DNA of 64,000 bases from JBFGCT01 sp963825565 (GTDB taxonomy: Bacteria > Actinomycetota > Acidimicrobiia > Acidimicrobiales > Ilumatobacteraceae), in assembly GCA_963825565.1 (NCBI GenBank), contig CAWGTW010000016.1, forward strand, positions 62,001 through 126,000, written 5' to 3'. This document shows positions 26,582 through 35,031 of the stretch, piece after piece. Both the position numbers and the translations under genes were made by a program. The notes below the pieces were generated by a model. It ran no database searches, was not told where the DNA came from, and was given only the letters and a program-made list of their open reading frames with translations. The number at the start of each line of letters is the position of its first letter. Position 1 is the stretch's first letter.

Positions 26582-28158
26582 TGTTGGCTGCGGAGGGGGC
26601 CACGATCGGATTCCCGATCCTGACCGTGCTCGTGCTGACGCCCCTCGCCGGTGCGCTCGGCGTCTTGTTGACGCGTGCCTCGCGACCGGAGTACGCAAAG
26701 ATGATCGCGCTGATCTCCTCGGTCGGCGCCGGCGCCTTGAGCATCTGGATGATGTCGTCGTTCGAGACCGGCGATGCCGGCTTCCAGTTCGTGTCGCAGC
26801 ACACCTGGATCGAGCAGTGGGGCATCTCGTGGCACCTCGGCGTCGACGGCATCTCGCTGTTCCTCGTCGTGCTGACCGCGGTGCTGTTCCCGCTGGTGAT
26901 CATCGGGATCGACCCCCACCACGGCGAGAAGCCGTACCTCGCCTGGCTCCTGATGCTGGAGACCGGCGTCCTCGGCAGCTTCCTCAGCCTCGACCTCTTC
27001 GTCTTCTTCATCTTCTTCGAGATCGTGCTCGTGCCGATGTACTTCCTGATCGGCGGCTGGGGATATGAGAACCGCGAGTACGCGGCGACCAAGTTCTTCC
27101 TGTACACGATGCTCGGCTCGGCGTTCATGCTCGTCGGGCTGATCGCCACGGTCTGGATCGCCAGCGACGACCTGGGCAAGGTCACCTTCGACCTGGTCGA
27201 GATCGCCGAGGGCGCCGACTGGGCGGCGTCGACGGGCCGCTGGCTGTTCTTCGCGTTCGCCATCGCGTTCGCCGTCAAGGTGCCGATCTTCCCCGTGCAC
27301 ACCTGGCTTCCCGACGCCCACACCCAGGCGCCGACCGGCGGTTCGGTCGTGCTCGCCGGCGTGATGCTCAAGCTCGGCACGTACGGGTTCCTCCGGTTCG
27401 GGGTCTACCTGTTCCCCGAGGCGTCGTACGCCAGTCGCAGCCTGTGGTTCACGCTGGCGGTGATCGGCATCATCTACGGCGCGATCGTCGCCACCATGCA
27501 GATGGACCTCAAACGCCTCGTCGCCTACTCCTCGGTCGCCCACATGGGGTTCATCGTGCTCGGCACGTTCGCGTTGACGACGCAGTCGATGAGCGGTTCG
27601 GTGATCCAGATGGTCAACCACGGCGTGTCGACCGGAGCGCTGTTCCTGCTGGTCGGGATGATCTACGAGCGGCGCAAGACGCGCAAGATCTCCGAGCTGA
27701 AGGGCCTGCAGACCGTCGCCCCGATCTTCGCCGCGGTGTTCATGGTCGTGATGCTGTCCTCGATCGGTGTCCCGGGCCTGAACGGGTTCGTCGGCGAGTA
27801 TCTGATCCTCACCGGCTCGTTCCTGACCGCCCGCTGGTGGACGGTCGTGGCGGCGACGGGGGTGATCCTCGCGGCCCTCTACCTGCTGTGGGCCTACCAG
27901 CGCGTCTTCCACGGCGAGCCGGACGACGACAACAAGTCCTTCCCGGAGCTGAAGCTGAAAGAGGCCCTCGTCCTGCTGCCGTTCCTGGCGGCGATCTTCT
28001 TCTTCGGCCTGTACCCCAAGCCGGTCCTCGAGCGGATCGAACCGAGCATCGACTCGCTGATCACCCACGTCGAAGCACGCACCGACTACGTCGCACCGGT
28101 TCCGACGGTCACCATCGGCGAGATCGAGGACCACGGCGGCGAGGAGGAGGGCGGGTGA
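26581..28158 (+). CDS. nuoM: NADH-quinone oxidoreductase subunit M (antiporter-like)
   Basis: A 525-residue proton-pumping subunit with 14 helices expected. Signatures include FFEIVLVPMYFLIGGWG, the pump-lysine segment AVKVPIFPVHTWLPDAHTQAPT and LKRLVAYSSVAHMGF. The C-terminus adds an acidic tail (EIEDHGGEEEGG). ATG 26581 overlaps the nuoL stop, and its own stop overlaps the nuoN ATG. Confidence 0.97.
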   Translation: MLAAEGATIGFPILTVLVLTPLAGALGVLLTRASRPEYAKMIALISSVGAGALSIWMMSSFETGDAGFQFVSQHTWIEQWGISWHLGVDGISLFLVVLTAVLFPLVIIGIDPHHGEKPYLAWLLMLETGVLGSFLSLDLFVFFIFFEIVLVPMYFLIGGWGYENREYAATKFFLYTMLGSAFMLVGLIATVWIASDDLGKVTFDLVEIAEGADWAASTGRWLFFAFAIAFAVKVPIFPVHTWLPDAHTQAPTGGSVVLAGVMLKLGTYGFLRFGVYLFPEASYASRSLWFTLAVIGIIYGAIVATMQMDLKRLVAYSSVAHMGFIVLGTFALTTQSMSGSVIQMVNHGVSTGALFLLVGMIYERRKTRKISELKGLQTVAPIFAAVFMVVMLSSIGVPGLNGFVGEYLILTGSFLTARWWTVVAATGVILAALYLLWAYQRVFHGEPDDDNKSFPELKLKEALVLLPFLAAIFFFGLYPKPVLERIEPSIDSLITHVEARTDYVAPVPTVTIGEIEDHGGEEEGG

Positions 28159-29666
28159 TGCTCGGCCAGACCGACACCTTCGCCGGACCCGAGGTCGCCT
28201 GGTTCGCGCTGTCCCCGATGCTGGTGCTGCTCGGTGGGGCACTCGCGCTGATGACGCTCGGCGCGCTGACGCCGCGGTGGCCGAAGGGCATGTACGCGCT
28301 GTTCAGCGCGGTGACCGCCGGCACCGCCGGCGCGCTGGCGATGGTGCAGTGGGACGACATCACCGACAACGGGCCGAGCACGCTCGTCGGCGGGGCGGTC
28401 GCGTTCGACACGCTGTCGATGTTCCTCACGATCACGATCTGCGCGGCCGTGCTGCTCGTGTCGTTGCTGACCGACGAGCGCCTGCGCGACACGCCCAACG
28501 ACGGCCCGGAGATCTACGCGCTGTACCTCGTCGCGGCGATCGGCGGGATCGTCATGGCGTCGGCCAACGACCTGATCGTGCTGTTCCTCGGCCTGGAAAC
28601 GCTGTCCCTCGCGCTCTACGTCCTGGCGGCCAGCGACCGGCGTCGCGACGGGAGCGCCGAGTCGGGCATCAAGTACTTCGTGCTCGGCGGCTTCGCGTCG
28701 GCGTTCTTCCTGTATGGGATCGCGCTCGTCTACGGAGCGACCGGCTCGACCAACATCAGCGAGATCGTCTTCAACCTCCAGCGGACCGTCGATCCCGGCG
28801 GCAACGAGACCCTGGCGCTGGCGGGGATCGCACTGCTCGTCGTCGGCCTCGGCTTCAAGGTCGCCTCGGCCCCGTTCCACACGTGGGTGCCCGACGTCTA
28901 CCAGGGCGCTCCGACTCCGGTGTCGGCCTTCATGGCCTCGGTGGGCAAGGCGGCGGCGTTCGCCGCGATGTTGCGCGTGCTCGTCATCGCGCTGCCGTTC
29001 TACCGCGACGACTGGCGACCGGTGATCTGGGTGCTGGCGCTGCTGTCGTTGCTCGTCGGTTCGATCGTCGCCGTCGTGCAGACCGACGTGAAGCGGATGC
29101 TCGCCTACTCCTCGATCAGCCACGCCGGGTTCATCCTCGTCGGTGTCGAGGCGGCCGGTCATCGCGCCGGGGAGGCCGATCCCGGTTCGGGGATGTCGGC
29201 CGTCGTCCTCTACCTGCTGCTCTATGCCGTTCTGGTCATCGGTTCGTTTGCGGTCGTCGCCGTCGTCGCGCACGACGACGGCGACACCGGCCTCGACCGC
29301 TTCGCCGGCCTCGCAGCGCGACGGCCGGCCCTGGCGCTCGCGTTCACCGTGCTGCTCCTCGCTCAGGCCGGCGTCCCGTTCACCAGCGGCTTCATCGCCA
29401 AGTTCGGCGTGATCCAGGCGGCGGTCGAGGAGGACAGCTACGCGATCGCGGTCATCGCGATGGTCACCGCGGTCATCGCCGCATTCGTCTACCTGCGGAT
29501 CATGGTCAAGATGTGGCTCGGCGAGCCGGCCGGCGACGCGCGCCTGGCGGTGCCGCTGTCGGCCGGGCTGGCGATCACTGGCGCGGTCGTGTTCACGCTA
29601 GTGGTCGGCATCGTGCCCGGCTGGTTGATCGATGCGGCCGACACGGTCACCGCGTACGCCCGGTAG
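28158..29666 (+). CDS. nuoN: NADH-quinone oxidoreductase subunit N (antiporter-like)
   Basis: A 502-residue membrane subunit, last of the complex I operon. Signatures are FLGLETLSLALYVLAA, GFKVASAPFHTWVPDVYQGAPT and VKRMLAYSSISHAGF. It has 14 helices and no large extensions. The operon ends here, facing the convergent MFS gene across 202 bases. Confidence 0.97.
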   Translation: MLGQTDTFAGPEVAWFALSPMLVLLGGALALMTLGALTPRWPKGMYALFSAVTAGTAGALAMVQWDDITDNGPSTLVGGAVAFDTLSMFLTITICAAVLLVSLLTDERLRDTPNDGPEIYALYLVAAIGGIVMASANDLIVLFLGLETLSLALYVLAASDRRRDGSAESGIKYFVLGGFASAFFLYGIALVYGATGSTNISEIVFNLQRTVDPGGNETLALAGIALLVVGLGFKVASAPFHTWVPDVYQGAPTPVSAFMASVGKAAAFAAMLRVLVIALPFYRDDWRPVIWVLALLSLLVGSIVAVVQTDVKRMLAYSSISHAGFILVGVEAAGHRAGEADPGSGMSAVVLYLLLYAVLVIGSFAVVAVVAHDDGDTGLDRFAGLAARRPALALAFTVLLLAQAGVPFTSGFIAKFGVIQAAVEEDSYAIAVIAMVTAVIAAFVYLRIMVKMWLGEPAGDARLAVPLSAGLAITGAVVFTLVVGIVPGWLIDAADTVTAYAR

Positions 29667-29718
29667 CCGACGGGACCAGGGCGCGGACCCGGGGCCGACG
29701 CGGCGCGAGTGCCCTGAC

Positions 29719-29732
29719 CGCAAACGTTTGCG
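29719..29732. promoter_or_regulatory. perfect LacI/PurR-style palindrome between convergent genes
   Basis: CGCAAACGTTTGCG is a perfect 14-base palindrome and matches the core of the classic PurR operator. It lies between the 3' ends of nuoN and the MFS gene, where an initiation operator is unexpected. No LacI-family gene is in the window. It may be chance or a weak hairpin. Confidence 0.35.
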
Positions 29733-29868
29733 ATGTTCCGCCGGCCGGCCCCGTCGCTCGCGGCGTTGCGGCTCCTCACCGTAGGGCAGGGCTACGCAGT
29801 CGTCGCCTCGCCGTGCGAGCGACGCACCCGACTCCGCGTCGACACCTCGAACGCTCACGGTCACGGCA

Positions 29869-31086
29869 CTAGATCGTCGCGGTCGCAGGTTGGACGCTGG
29901 CGCGGGTGGCGAGCGGGAGGAGCAGGGCCGTCGCCATCTGCAGGCTGCCGGCGATGTAGAACGCAGTCTGCAGCGAGAACCGGTCGGCGATGATCCCGCC
30001 GGCGAGCGCGCCGACCGGCATCGCGGCGTAGACGAAGAAGCGGTAGGAGGCCCCGACCCGGCCGAGCAGGTGGTCGGGGATCAGCCGCTGACGGAGCGCG
30101 ATCGTCAGCACGTTCCAGAACAGGATGACGCCGGCATCGACCGCGGAGAGGACGGCGACGACGGCCGGGATGTCGGTGAGTGCGATCGCGAACACCGCCA
30201 TCCCCCCGATCGCGACCGACGCGGTCAGCGTGCGACGGAGCGGTAGGTGGCGGAGTCGATTGGCGAGCAGCGAGCCGAGGATGCCACCGACCGCCGGCGG
30301 GACGAGGATCAGCCCGAAGCCGATCGGGCCGAGGCCGAGTTCCTCACGGGCGAACAGGACGAAGACCGCGCTGTGCATGAAGGCCGAGAAGCCGAGCAAC
30401 GTCGAGACGAGGGCGAGGTTCCTGAGCAGCGGCTGGTGCCAGAGCCAGCGGAACCCCTCGGCCAGCTCTCGACGGAACGACGGTGGCGACGTCCGCGCGC
30501 TGTCGACCTTCGGCCGGAACCGACCCGGGATCGTGGATGCGATCACCGCGGCGATCGCGAACGAGCTGGCGTCGAACCCGATCGGGGCAAACGCCGCCGC
30601 GGCGAAGAGCAGCCCGCCGATCGGTGGCCCGACCAGGCCGTTGCCGATCAGCTCGGTCGACTTGAGCAGGCCGCCGGCCTGCTCGAGGCGGGAATCGTCG
30701 ACCAGCGCCGGTACCAGCGCCATCGTCGACCCCTCGACGACCGACTCCGCCCCCGACAGGATGGCGGCGACGGCGAAGATCGCGACCAGCGACGCGTTGT
30801 CGGTGACGACCAGGACCGCCAGCGCCGCCATCACGATCGCTCGCATCGTGTCGAGGCGGACGCGCAGGTCCCGGCGGTCGTATCGGTCGGTCAGCACGCC
30901 CCCTGGCAGGATCAGGAGCAGCCACGGCAGGCGTTCGGCGATGGCCACGCCGGCGATCAGGCGAGGATCGTCGGTGAGCTCGGTCGCCAGGAGCGGCAGC
31001 GCCACCTCGCGCACCCCGTCTCCGATGTTGGAGACCGCCGAGGCGGCCCAGAGCCTCCGGAACCGCCCTGGGAGCGGTTGGCTCAT
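29869..31086 (-). CDS. MFS transporter, drug-efflux-like
   Basis: A 405-residue membrane protein with about 12 helices. It resembles MFS efflux proteins of the transmembrane secretion effector/MFS_3 type: RRLWAASAVSNIGDGVREVALPLLA at the first helix, then GGVLTDRYDRRDLRV as the loop 2-3 motif and LLGRVGASYRFFVYAAMPVGALAGG later. ATG 31086 was chosen because the first helix follows after about 15 residues; a longer frame upstream crosses a hairpin repeat. The substrate cannot be inferred. Confidence 0.88.
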   Translation of the reverse strand: MSQPLPGRFRRLWAASAVSNIGDGVREVALPLLATELTDDPRLIAGVAIAERLPWLLLILPGGVLTDRYDRRDLRVRLDTMRAIVMAALAVLVVTDNASLVAIFAVAAILSGAESVVEGSTMALVPALVDDSRLEQAGGLLKSTELIGNGLVGPPIGGLLFAAAAFAPIGFDASSFAIAAVIASTIPGRFRPKVDSARTSPPSFRRELAEGFRWLWHQPLLRNLALVSTLLGFSAFMHSAVFVLFAREELGLGPIGFGLILVPPAVGGILGSLLANRLRHLPLRRTLTASVAIGGMAVFAIALTDIPAVVAVLSAVDAGVILFWNVLTIALRQRLIPDHLLGRVGASYRFFVYAAMPVGALAGGIIADRFSLQTAFYIAGSLQMATALLLPLATRASVQPATATI

Positions 31087-31425
31087 CGCCGGCGCGCCCC
31101 CGTTTTCGATCGGGGGCTCGTGCGGCGGGGTGCCCGTGACGATCTGCCCACGCTCTGCGGGACTTCCCGACGTTGCAGTGCGACCGGTGACTGCGCCCTC
31201 ACGGAGAGGGCCTCCTCCCGGTGGCCATTTCCGGACAGTAGCAGTCGTTCCCGGCGGTCGATCGGCCCAACCGCCCCGCTGGCATCGATCGGTCGCCCCG
31301 GCTTGTGTGACCGAAGACGTCGGCTGTCGCACTGTTCGGTCACACGGATTCCGGGCGGCCCGGCTTGTGTGACCGAAGACGTCGGCTGTCGCACTGTTCG
31401 GTCACACGGACCGCGGGGACGGGGA
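31087..31425. other. 339-base intergenic region carrying the hairpin-repeat dimer
   Basis: No gene is seen. It contains the presumed promoter of the MFS gene and, in its second half, two tandem copies of the GTGTGACCGAA hairpin repeat. Confidence 0.6.
31303..31409. repeat. tandem pair of 62-bp-period hairpin repeats, locus A
   Basis: GTGTGACCGAA (31305-31315) pairs with TTCGGTCACAC (31335-31345) across a 19-base loop starting GACGTCGG. The same hairpin recurs at 31367-31377 and 31397-31407, 62 bases later, with an identical loop. An equivalent pair with the same period occurs at 55085-55190. The stem is 11 bp and perfect in all four copies. Confidence 0.95.
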
Positions 31426-33153
31426 TCAGATGGTCGGGGCGTCGAGGACCTCGCCGGGGTAGTGGAACCACCGCAGGTGCTCGAAGTCGGCGTTGGTCTC
31501 GGGCAACCCGATCGGCTCCGGCGGGCGGGCAGCGAGCTCGTCGACGAGGCGTCGGGCGCGGTCGAGGTAGGCCGGCAGGCCTCCCTCGGGGAGCATGGTC
31601 GGTCGTCGGCGGTAGTGCATGGTCGCGCCCTCGTAGGACACGTCGTGCAGCGACAGCGGCGGCGCGGCGAGCAGCTCGCGGTGATGCCACAGCCCGCTGT
31701 CGGGCTCGAACCGGTAGTACGGCAGCAGGGTCCGCCCGCGGTCGGCGACGAGCGCCACCGCGTCGACGATGTAGCGGAACGTCTCCTCGGCGATGAAGTA
31801 GTTGAAGTTCACCCGCACCCAGCCCGGCTTGATGCCCTCGCAGCCCCTGGTGATCTCGCGCTCGAACTCGTGTGAGCGGTCGAGGTCGATCCCGAGCAGG
31901 CGGTGCCCGTACGGTCCGGCGCAGGAGCAGCCGCCGCGCGACTGGATGCCGAACAGGTCGTTGAGCAATGCGACGACGAAGTTGTGGTGCAGGTACGTGC
32001 CTTCGCCGTCGCGCACGACGAACGAGACGATCGAGAGCCGCTCCGCGTCGTGGCTGCCGAGGATCTGCAGCGCGCGATGGCGGTCCCACTCGGCGATCGC
32101 CCGGCGCACGAAGTCCTCCTCACGCGCCTTGATCTGCTCGGACCCGACCGCCTCCTTGAGCTGGAACACGAGCCCTGCTCGGATCGAGCCGATGATGTCC
32201 GGCGTCCCGCCCTCCTCACGATGCTCGATGTCGGTCCAGTAGTCGTGATCGAGCCGGTTGACGTACGAGACGGTGCCGCCGCCGGGTACGACGGGCACCC
32301 GATTGGCGAACAGCTCGCGCCGGGCGACGAGCAGCCCGGGCGTCCCCGGCCCGCCGATGAACTTGTGCGGCGAGAGCACGATCGCGTCGAGGTAGCCCGG
32401 GCCGTCGTCGGGGTGGCCCATGTCGATGTTGACGTACGGCGCGGCGGCAGCGAAGTCCCACAGCGCGACCGCCCCGTACCGGTGCAGGAGGGTCGACACG
32501 GCGGCGGTGTCGGTGACGATCCCGGTGACGTTCGACGCCGCGGAGAACGAACCGATCAGCTGCGGTCGATCACGGTGCCGCTCCAGTTCGGCTTCGAGAT
32601 GGCGGAGGTCGATGTGCCCGTCGGCGTCTTCGTCGATCGTCACGACATCGGCGATCGACTCCCGCCAGGGCAACTCGTTGGAGTGGTGCTCGTACGGTCC
32701 GATGAACACGACGGGCCGTTCGTCGGCCGGGATGTGTTCGCTCAGCCGGAATCGATCCTCCAGCACCGACGGGATCCGCAGGCCGAGCACGCCGACCAGC
32801 TTGTCGATCGCGCCGGTCGAGCCGCTGCCGCAGAAGACGACCGCGTGCTCGTCGTTCGCCCCGACGCACTCCCCGATGATCCGCCGGGCGTCCTCGCGAA
32901 AGCGCGTCGTCTGCAGTCCGGTCCCCGACGATTCGGTGTGCGTGTTGGCGTAGAGCGGCAGGACAACGTCGCGCAGGTAGTCCTCGATGAACGACAGCGA
33001 GCGTCCCGATGCGGTGTAGTCGGCGTACACGACCGGTCGCGGGCCGAACGGACCGTCGACCATCTCCGTCCCGCCGATCACCGAGTCGCGGATCGTGTCG
33101 ATCAGCGAGGTCGGTGGGCTCGATGTCGTCACGTTCAACGTCGGGTCGGCCAC
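31426..33153 (-). CDS. class V aminotransferase-fold PLP enzyme (cysteine-desulfurase-like)
   Basis: A 575-residue PLP-dependent enzyme. The fold is recognisable from VYADYTASGRSLSFIEDYL, the Ser/Gly cofactor loop VFCGSGSTGAID, the DFAAAAPY aspartate region and SPHKFIGGPGTPG, where the lysine would hold PLP. A Cys-rich loop SRGGCSCAGPYGHRLLG sits where cysteine desulfurases have their catalytic cysteine. The protein is about 170 residues longer than SufS/IscS. The reaction is not established. GTG 33153 is supported by a TACGAT box six bases upstream; the gene is divergent from the paa genes. Confidence 0.85.
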   Translation of the reverse strand: MADPTLNVTTSSPPTSLIDTIRDSVIGGTEMVDGPFGPRPVVYADYTASGRSLSFIEDYLRDVVLPLYANTHTESSGTGLQTTRFREDARRIIGECVGANDEHAVVFCGSGSTGAIDKLVGVLGLRIPSVLEDRFRLSEHIPADERPVVFIGPYEHHSNELPWRESIADVVTIDEDADGHIDLRHLEAELERHRDRPQLIGSFSAASNVTGIVTDTAAVSTLLHRYGAVALWDFAAAAPYVNIDMGHPDDGPGYLDAIVLSPHKFIGGPGTPGLLVARRELFANRVPVVPGGGTVSYVNRLDHDYWTDIEHREEGGTPDIIGSIRAGLVFQLKEAVGSEQIKAREEDFVRRAIAEWDRHRALQILGSHDAERLSIVSFVVRDGEGTYLHHNFVVALLNDLFGIQSRGGCSCAGPYGHRLLGIDLDRSHEFEREITRGCEGIKPGWVRVNFNYFIAEETFRYIVDAVALVADRGRTLLPYYRFEPDSGLWHHRELLAAPPLSLHDVSYEGATMHYRRRPTMLPEGGLPAYLDRARRLVDELAARPPEPIGLPETNADFEHLRWFHYPGEVLDAPTI

Positions 33154-33159
33154 GTGCCC

Positions 33160-33165
33160 ATCGTA
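33160..33165 (-). promoter_or_regulatory. -10-like element for a leaderless start
   Basis: Minus-strand TACGAT lies six bases upstream of GTG 33153. It matches TANNNT spacing for transcription beginning at the start codon. No ribosome site is visible. Confidence 0.45.
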
Positions 33166-33245
33166 GGAGGCCAGGTGCCGGCGGACCCGAACGGCGTGTG
33201 TGGCGTCGCCACGGTCGGACGGCGTGCCGGCGGTCGCCGCACCGG

Positions 33246-33251
33246 TAGCGT
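33246..33251 (+). promoter_or_regulatory. -10-like element ahead of the PaaI-type thioesterase gene
   Basis: TAGCGT lies seven bases before GTG 33259. An alternative GTG at 33250 would fall inside the box, so the box favours 33259 as the start. Confidence 0.4.
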
Positions 33252-33258
33252 GCCGGTC

Positions 33259-33681
33259 GTGGGGGACCGGATCACCGACGACGCCCGGGCGATGTACGCC
33301 GACGACCTGGCGAGCCAGACGCTCGGCATCGAGGTCACCCACGCCGAGCCGGGCCGTGCCGTGACGACGATGACGGTCCGCACCGACCAGTGCAACGGGC
33401 TCGGGGTGTGCCACGGTGGGCTGATCTTCACGCTCGCCGACACGGCGATGGCGTTCGCCACCAACGCGTCCGGTGATCAGGCCTTCGCCACCAACGCCGA
33501 GGTCGACTTCGTGAACGCCGCCCGTCCCGGCGACCGGCTGAGCGCCGAGTGCGTGCGGATCGTCGATCGCGGCCGCACCGCGGTGTGCGACGTCACGGTC
33601 CGTAACCAGCACGATGCGATCGTCGCCGTGTTCCGCGGTCGAACCCTGGCCAGGCGCGCTCCGTCCCCGCCCGACGCGTGA
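33259..33681 (+). CDS. paaI: PaaI-type hotdog acyl-CoA thioesterase
   Basis: A 140-residue hotdog-fold thioesterase, the usual PaaI length. The family core is CNGLGVCHGGLIFTLADTAMA, where the HGG loop and the Asp act in catalysis, followed by ATNAEVDFVNAARPGDRL. In the phenylacetate pathway PaaI hydrolyses stalled ring-hydroxylated CoA esters and releases trapped CoA. It leads the paa cluster and precedes paaK by 87 bases. Confidence 0.92.
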   Translation: MGDRITDDARAMYADDLASQTLGIEVTHAEPGRAVTTMTVRTDQCNGLGVCHGGLIFTLADTAMAFATNASGDQAFATNAEVDFVNAARPGDRLSAECVRIVDRGRTAVCDVTVRNQHDAIVAVFRGRTLARRAPSPPDA

Positions 33682-33756
33682 TCACCTCGCGCACCGGGGG
33701 CACGGGATGATCGGGCAAATCGAGTGCGGGTTGCGGTCGGGTGGGGGTGGACGCGT

Positions 33757-33762
33757 GATACT
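33757..33762 (+). promoter_or_regulatory. -10-like element ahead of paaK
   Basis: GATACT lies six bases before ATG 33769, with TTGCGG about 20 bases further upstream. The intervening GGGGAG could alternatively serve as a ribosome site for ATG 33772. Confidence 0.35.
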
Positions 33763-33768
33763 GGGGAG

Positions 33769-35031
33769 ATGATGGACGTCCTGCCCGGATTCCATTCACC
33801 GGACATCGAGACGATGCCGCGCCAGCAGCTGGAGCAACTCCAGCTCGATCGGCTGCGCGCGACGATCGCGCTGCTGCGGACCAGCGTGCCGGTCATGGCC
33901 GAGCGGCTGTTGCCGTTCGACGATCCGACCTCGCTCGACGACCTCGCCGGGCTCCCGTTCCTGCAGAAGTCCGACCTGCGTGACAACTACCCGTTCGGGC
34001 TGTTCAGCGTCGAGCGGCACGAGCTCGCCCGTATCCACGCCAGCTCCGGGACGACGGGCAAGCCGACCGTCGTCGGCTACACGGCCGAGGACCTCGAAGT
34101 CTGGGCGGAGTGCGTCGCCCGCTGCCTTCGGGGGGCGGGGATCGATCCGGGATGGATGCTGCACAACGCCTACGGCTACGGCCTCTTCACCGGGGGCCTC
34201 GGCCTCCACGCCGGTGCAGAGGCGGCGGGGATCAGCGTCGTGCCGGTCAGCGGCGGCAACACCGAGCGCCAGCTCATGCTGCTCGAGGACTTCGCCCCCG
34301 AGGCGATCTGCTGCACGCCGTCCTACGCGCTCACGCTGGCCGAACTGCTCGGCGACCGCGGCCCCGCGTCGTCGCTCAAGGTCGGCGTCCTCGGAGCCGA
34401 GCCGTGGACCGAGGAGATGCGTGATGCGATCGAGGCGGGGCTGGGGATGATCGCCGTCAACATCTACGGGTTGTCCGAGGTGATCGGTCCGGGCGTCTCG
34501 TGCGAGACCGCCGATCGAGACGGGCTGGTCATCATGGAGGACCACTTCCTTCCCGAGATCGTCGATCCGGAGACCGGGGCACGGCTCCCCGACGGCGAGG
34601 TCGGCGTGCTCGTGCTGACCAGCCTGACCAAACGGGCCTTTCCGGTGCTGCGCTACTGGACCGGCGACCTGTGCTCGCTCACCCACGAACCGGCCCGGGA
34701 CGGCCGGACCCACGCCCGCATGTCGCGCATCGTCGGGCGGTCCGACGACATGCTCGTCATTCGGGGCGTCAACGTCTATCCGAGCAACATCGAGCACACG
34801 CTGCTCCAGGTCGAGGGGGTGACTCCGCACTTCCAGCTGGTCGTCCGCCGCGAGGGCACGCTCGACACGATGCACATCCGGGTCGAGGGGGTTGCCGACC
34901 CCGACCACATCGGCCGTCACCTGCATTCGGCCCTCGGGCTGCACGTCAGCGTCAGCGTCGAGGCCCCCGGCTCGGTGCCCCGGTCGGAGGGCGGCAAGCT
35001 GTCGCGCGTGACCGACGAGCGGCGGCTGTGA
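33769..35031 (+). CDS. paaK: phenylacetate-CoA ligase
   Basis: A 420-residue adenylate-forming enzyme that activates phenylacetate with ATP and CoA. The phosphate-binding loop is HASSGTTGKPTVVGYT, and the adenylation motif is NIYGLSEVIGPGVS. The YWTGD-containing A-motif (RYWTGDLCSLT) and the hinge region GRSDDMLVIRGVNVYPSNIE follow. Length and motifs match PaaK. Two adjacent ATGs (33769 and 33772) are possible. Its stop overlaps the paaA ATG. Confidence 0.96.
   Translation: MMDVLPGFHSPDIETMPRQQLEQLQLDRLRATIALLRTSVPVMAERLLPFDDPTSLDDLAGLPFLQKSDLRDNYPFGLFSVERHELARIHASSGTTGKPTVVGYTAEDLEVWAECVARCLRGAGIDPGWMLHNAYGYGLFTGGLGLHAGAEAAGISVVPVSGGNTERQLMLLEDFAPEAICCTPSYALTLAELLGDRGPASSLKVGVLGAEPWTEEMRDAIEAGLGMIAVNIYGLSEVIGPGVSCETADRDGLVIMEDHFLPEIVDPETGARLPDGEVGVLVLTSLTKRAFPVLRYWTGDLCSLTHEPARDGRTHARMSRIVGRSDDMLVIRGVNVYPSNIEHTLLQVEGVTPHFQLVVRREGTLDTMHIRVEGVADPDHIGRHLHSALGLHVSVSVEAPGSVPRSEGGKLSRVTDERRL

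Noticed and set aside
24536..26698. 720-codon minus-strand frame opposite nuoL
   Set aside because: Composition typical of an antisense shadow (His/Arg/Asp/Glu repeats), and nuoL is certain.
29733..29993. Short plus-strand ORF just after the PurR-like palindrome
   Set aside because: Runs into the antisense of the MFS gene, no ribosome site, composition Arg/Gly/Ser shadow-like.
31303..31409. Tandem hairpin repeats as a CRISPR array
   Set aside because: Only two copies per locus, repeats are themselves palindromic with a fixed 62-base period, spacers are not unique and no cas genes are present.
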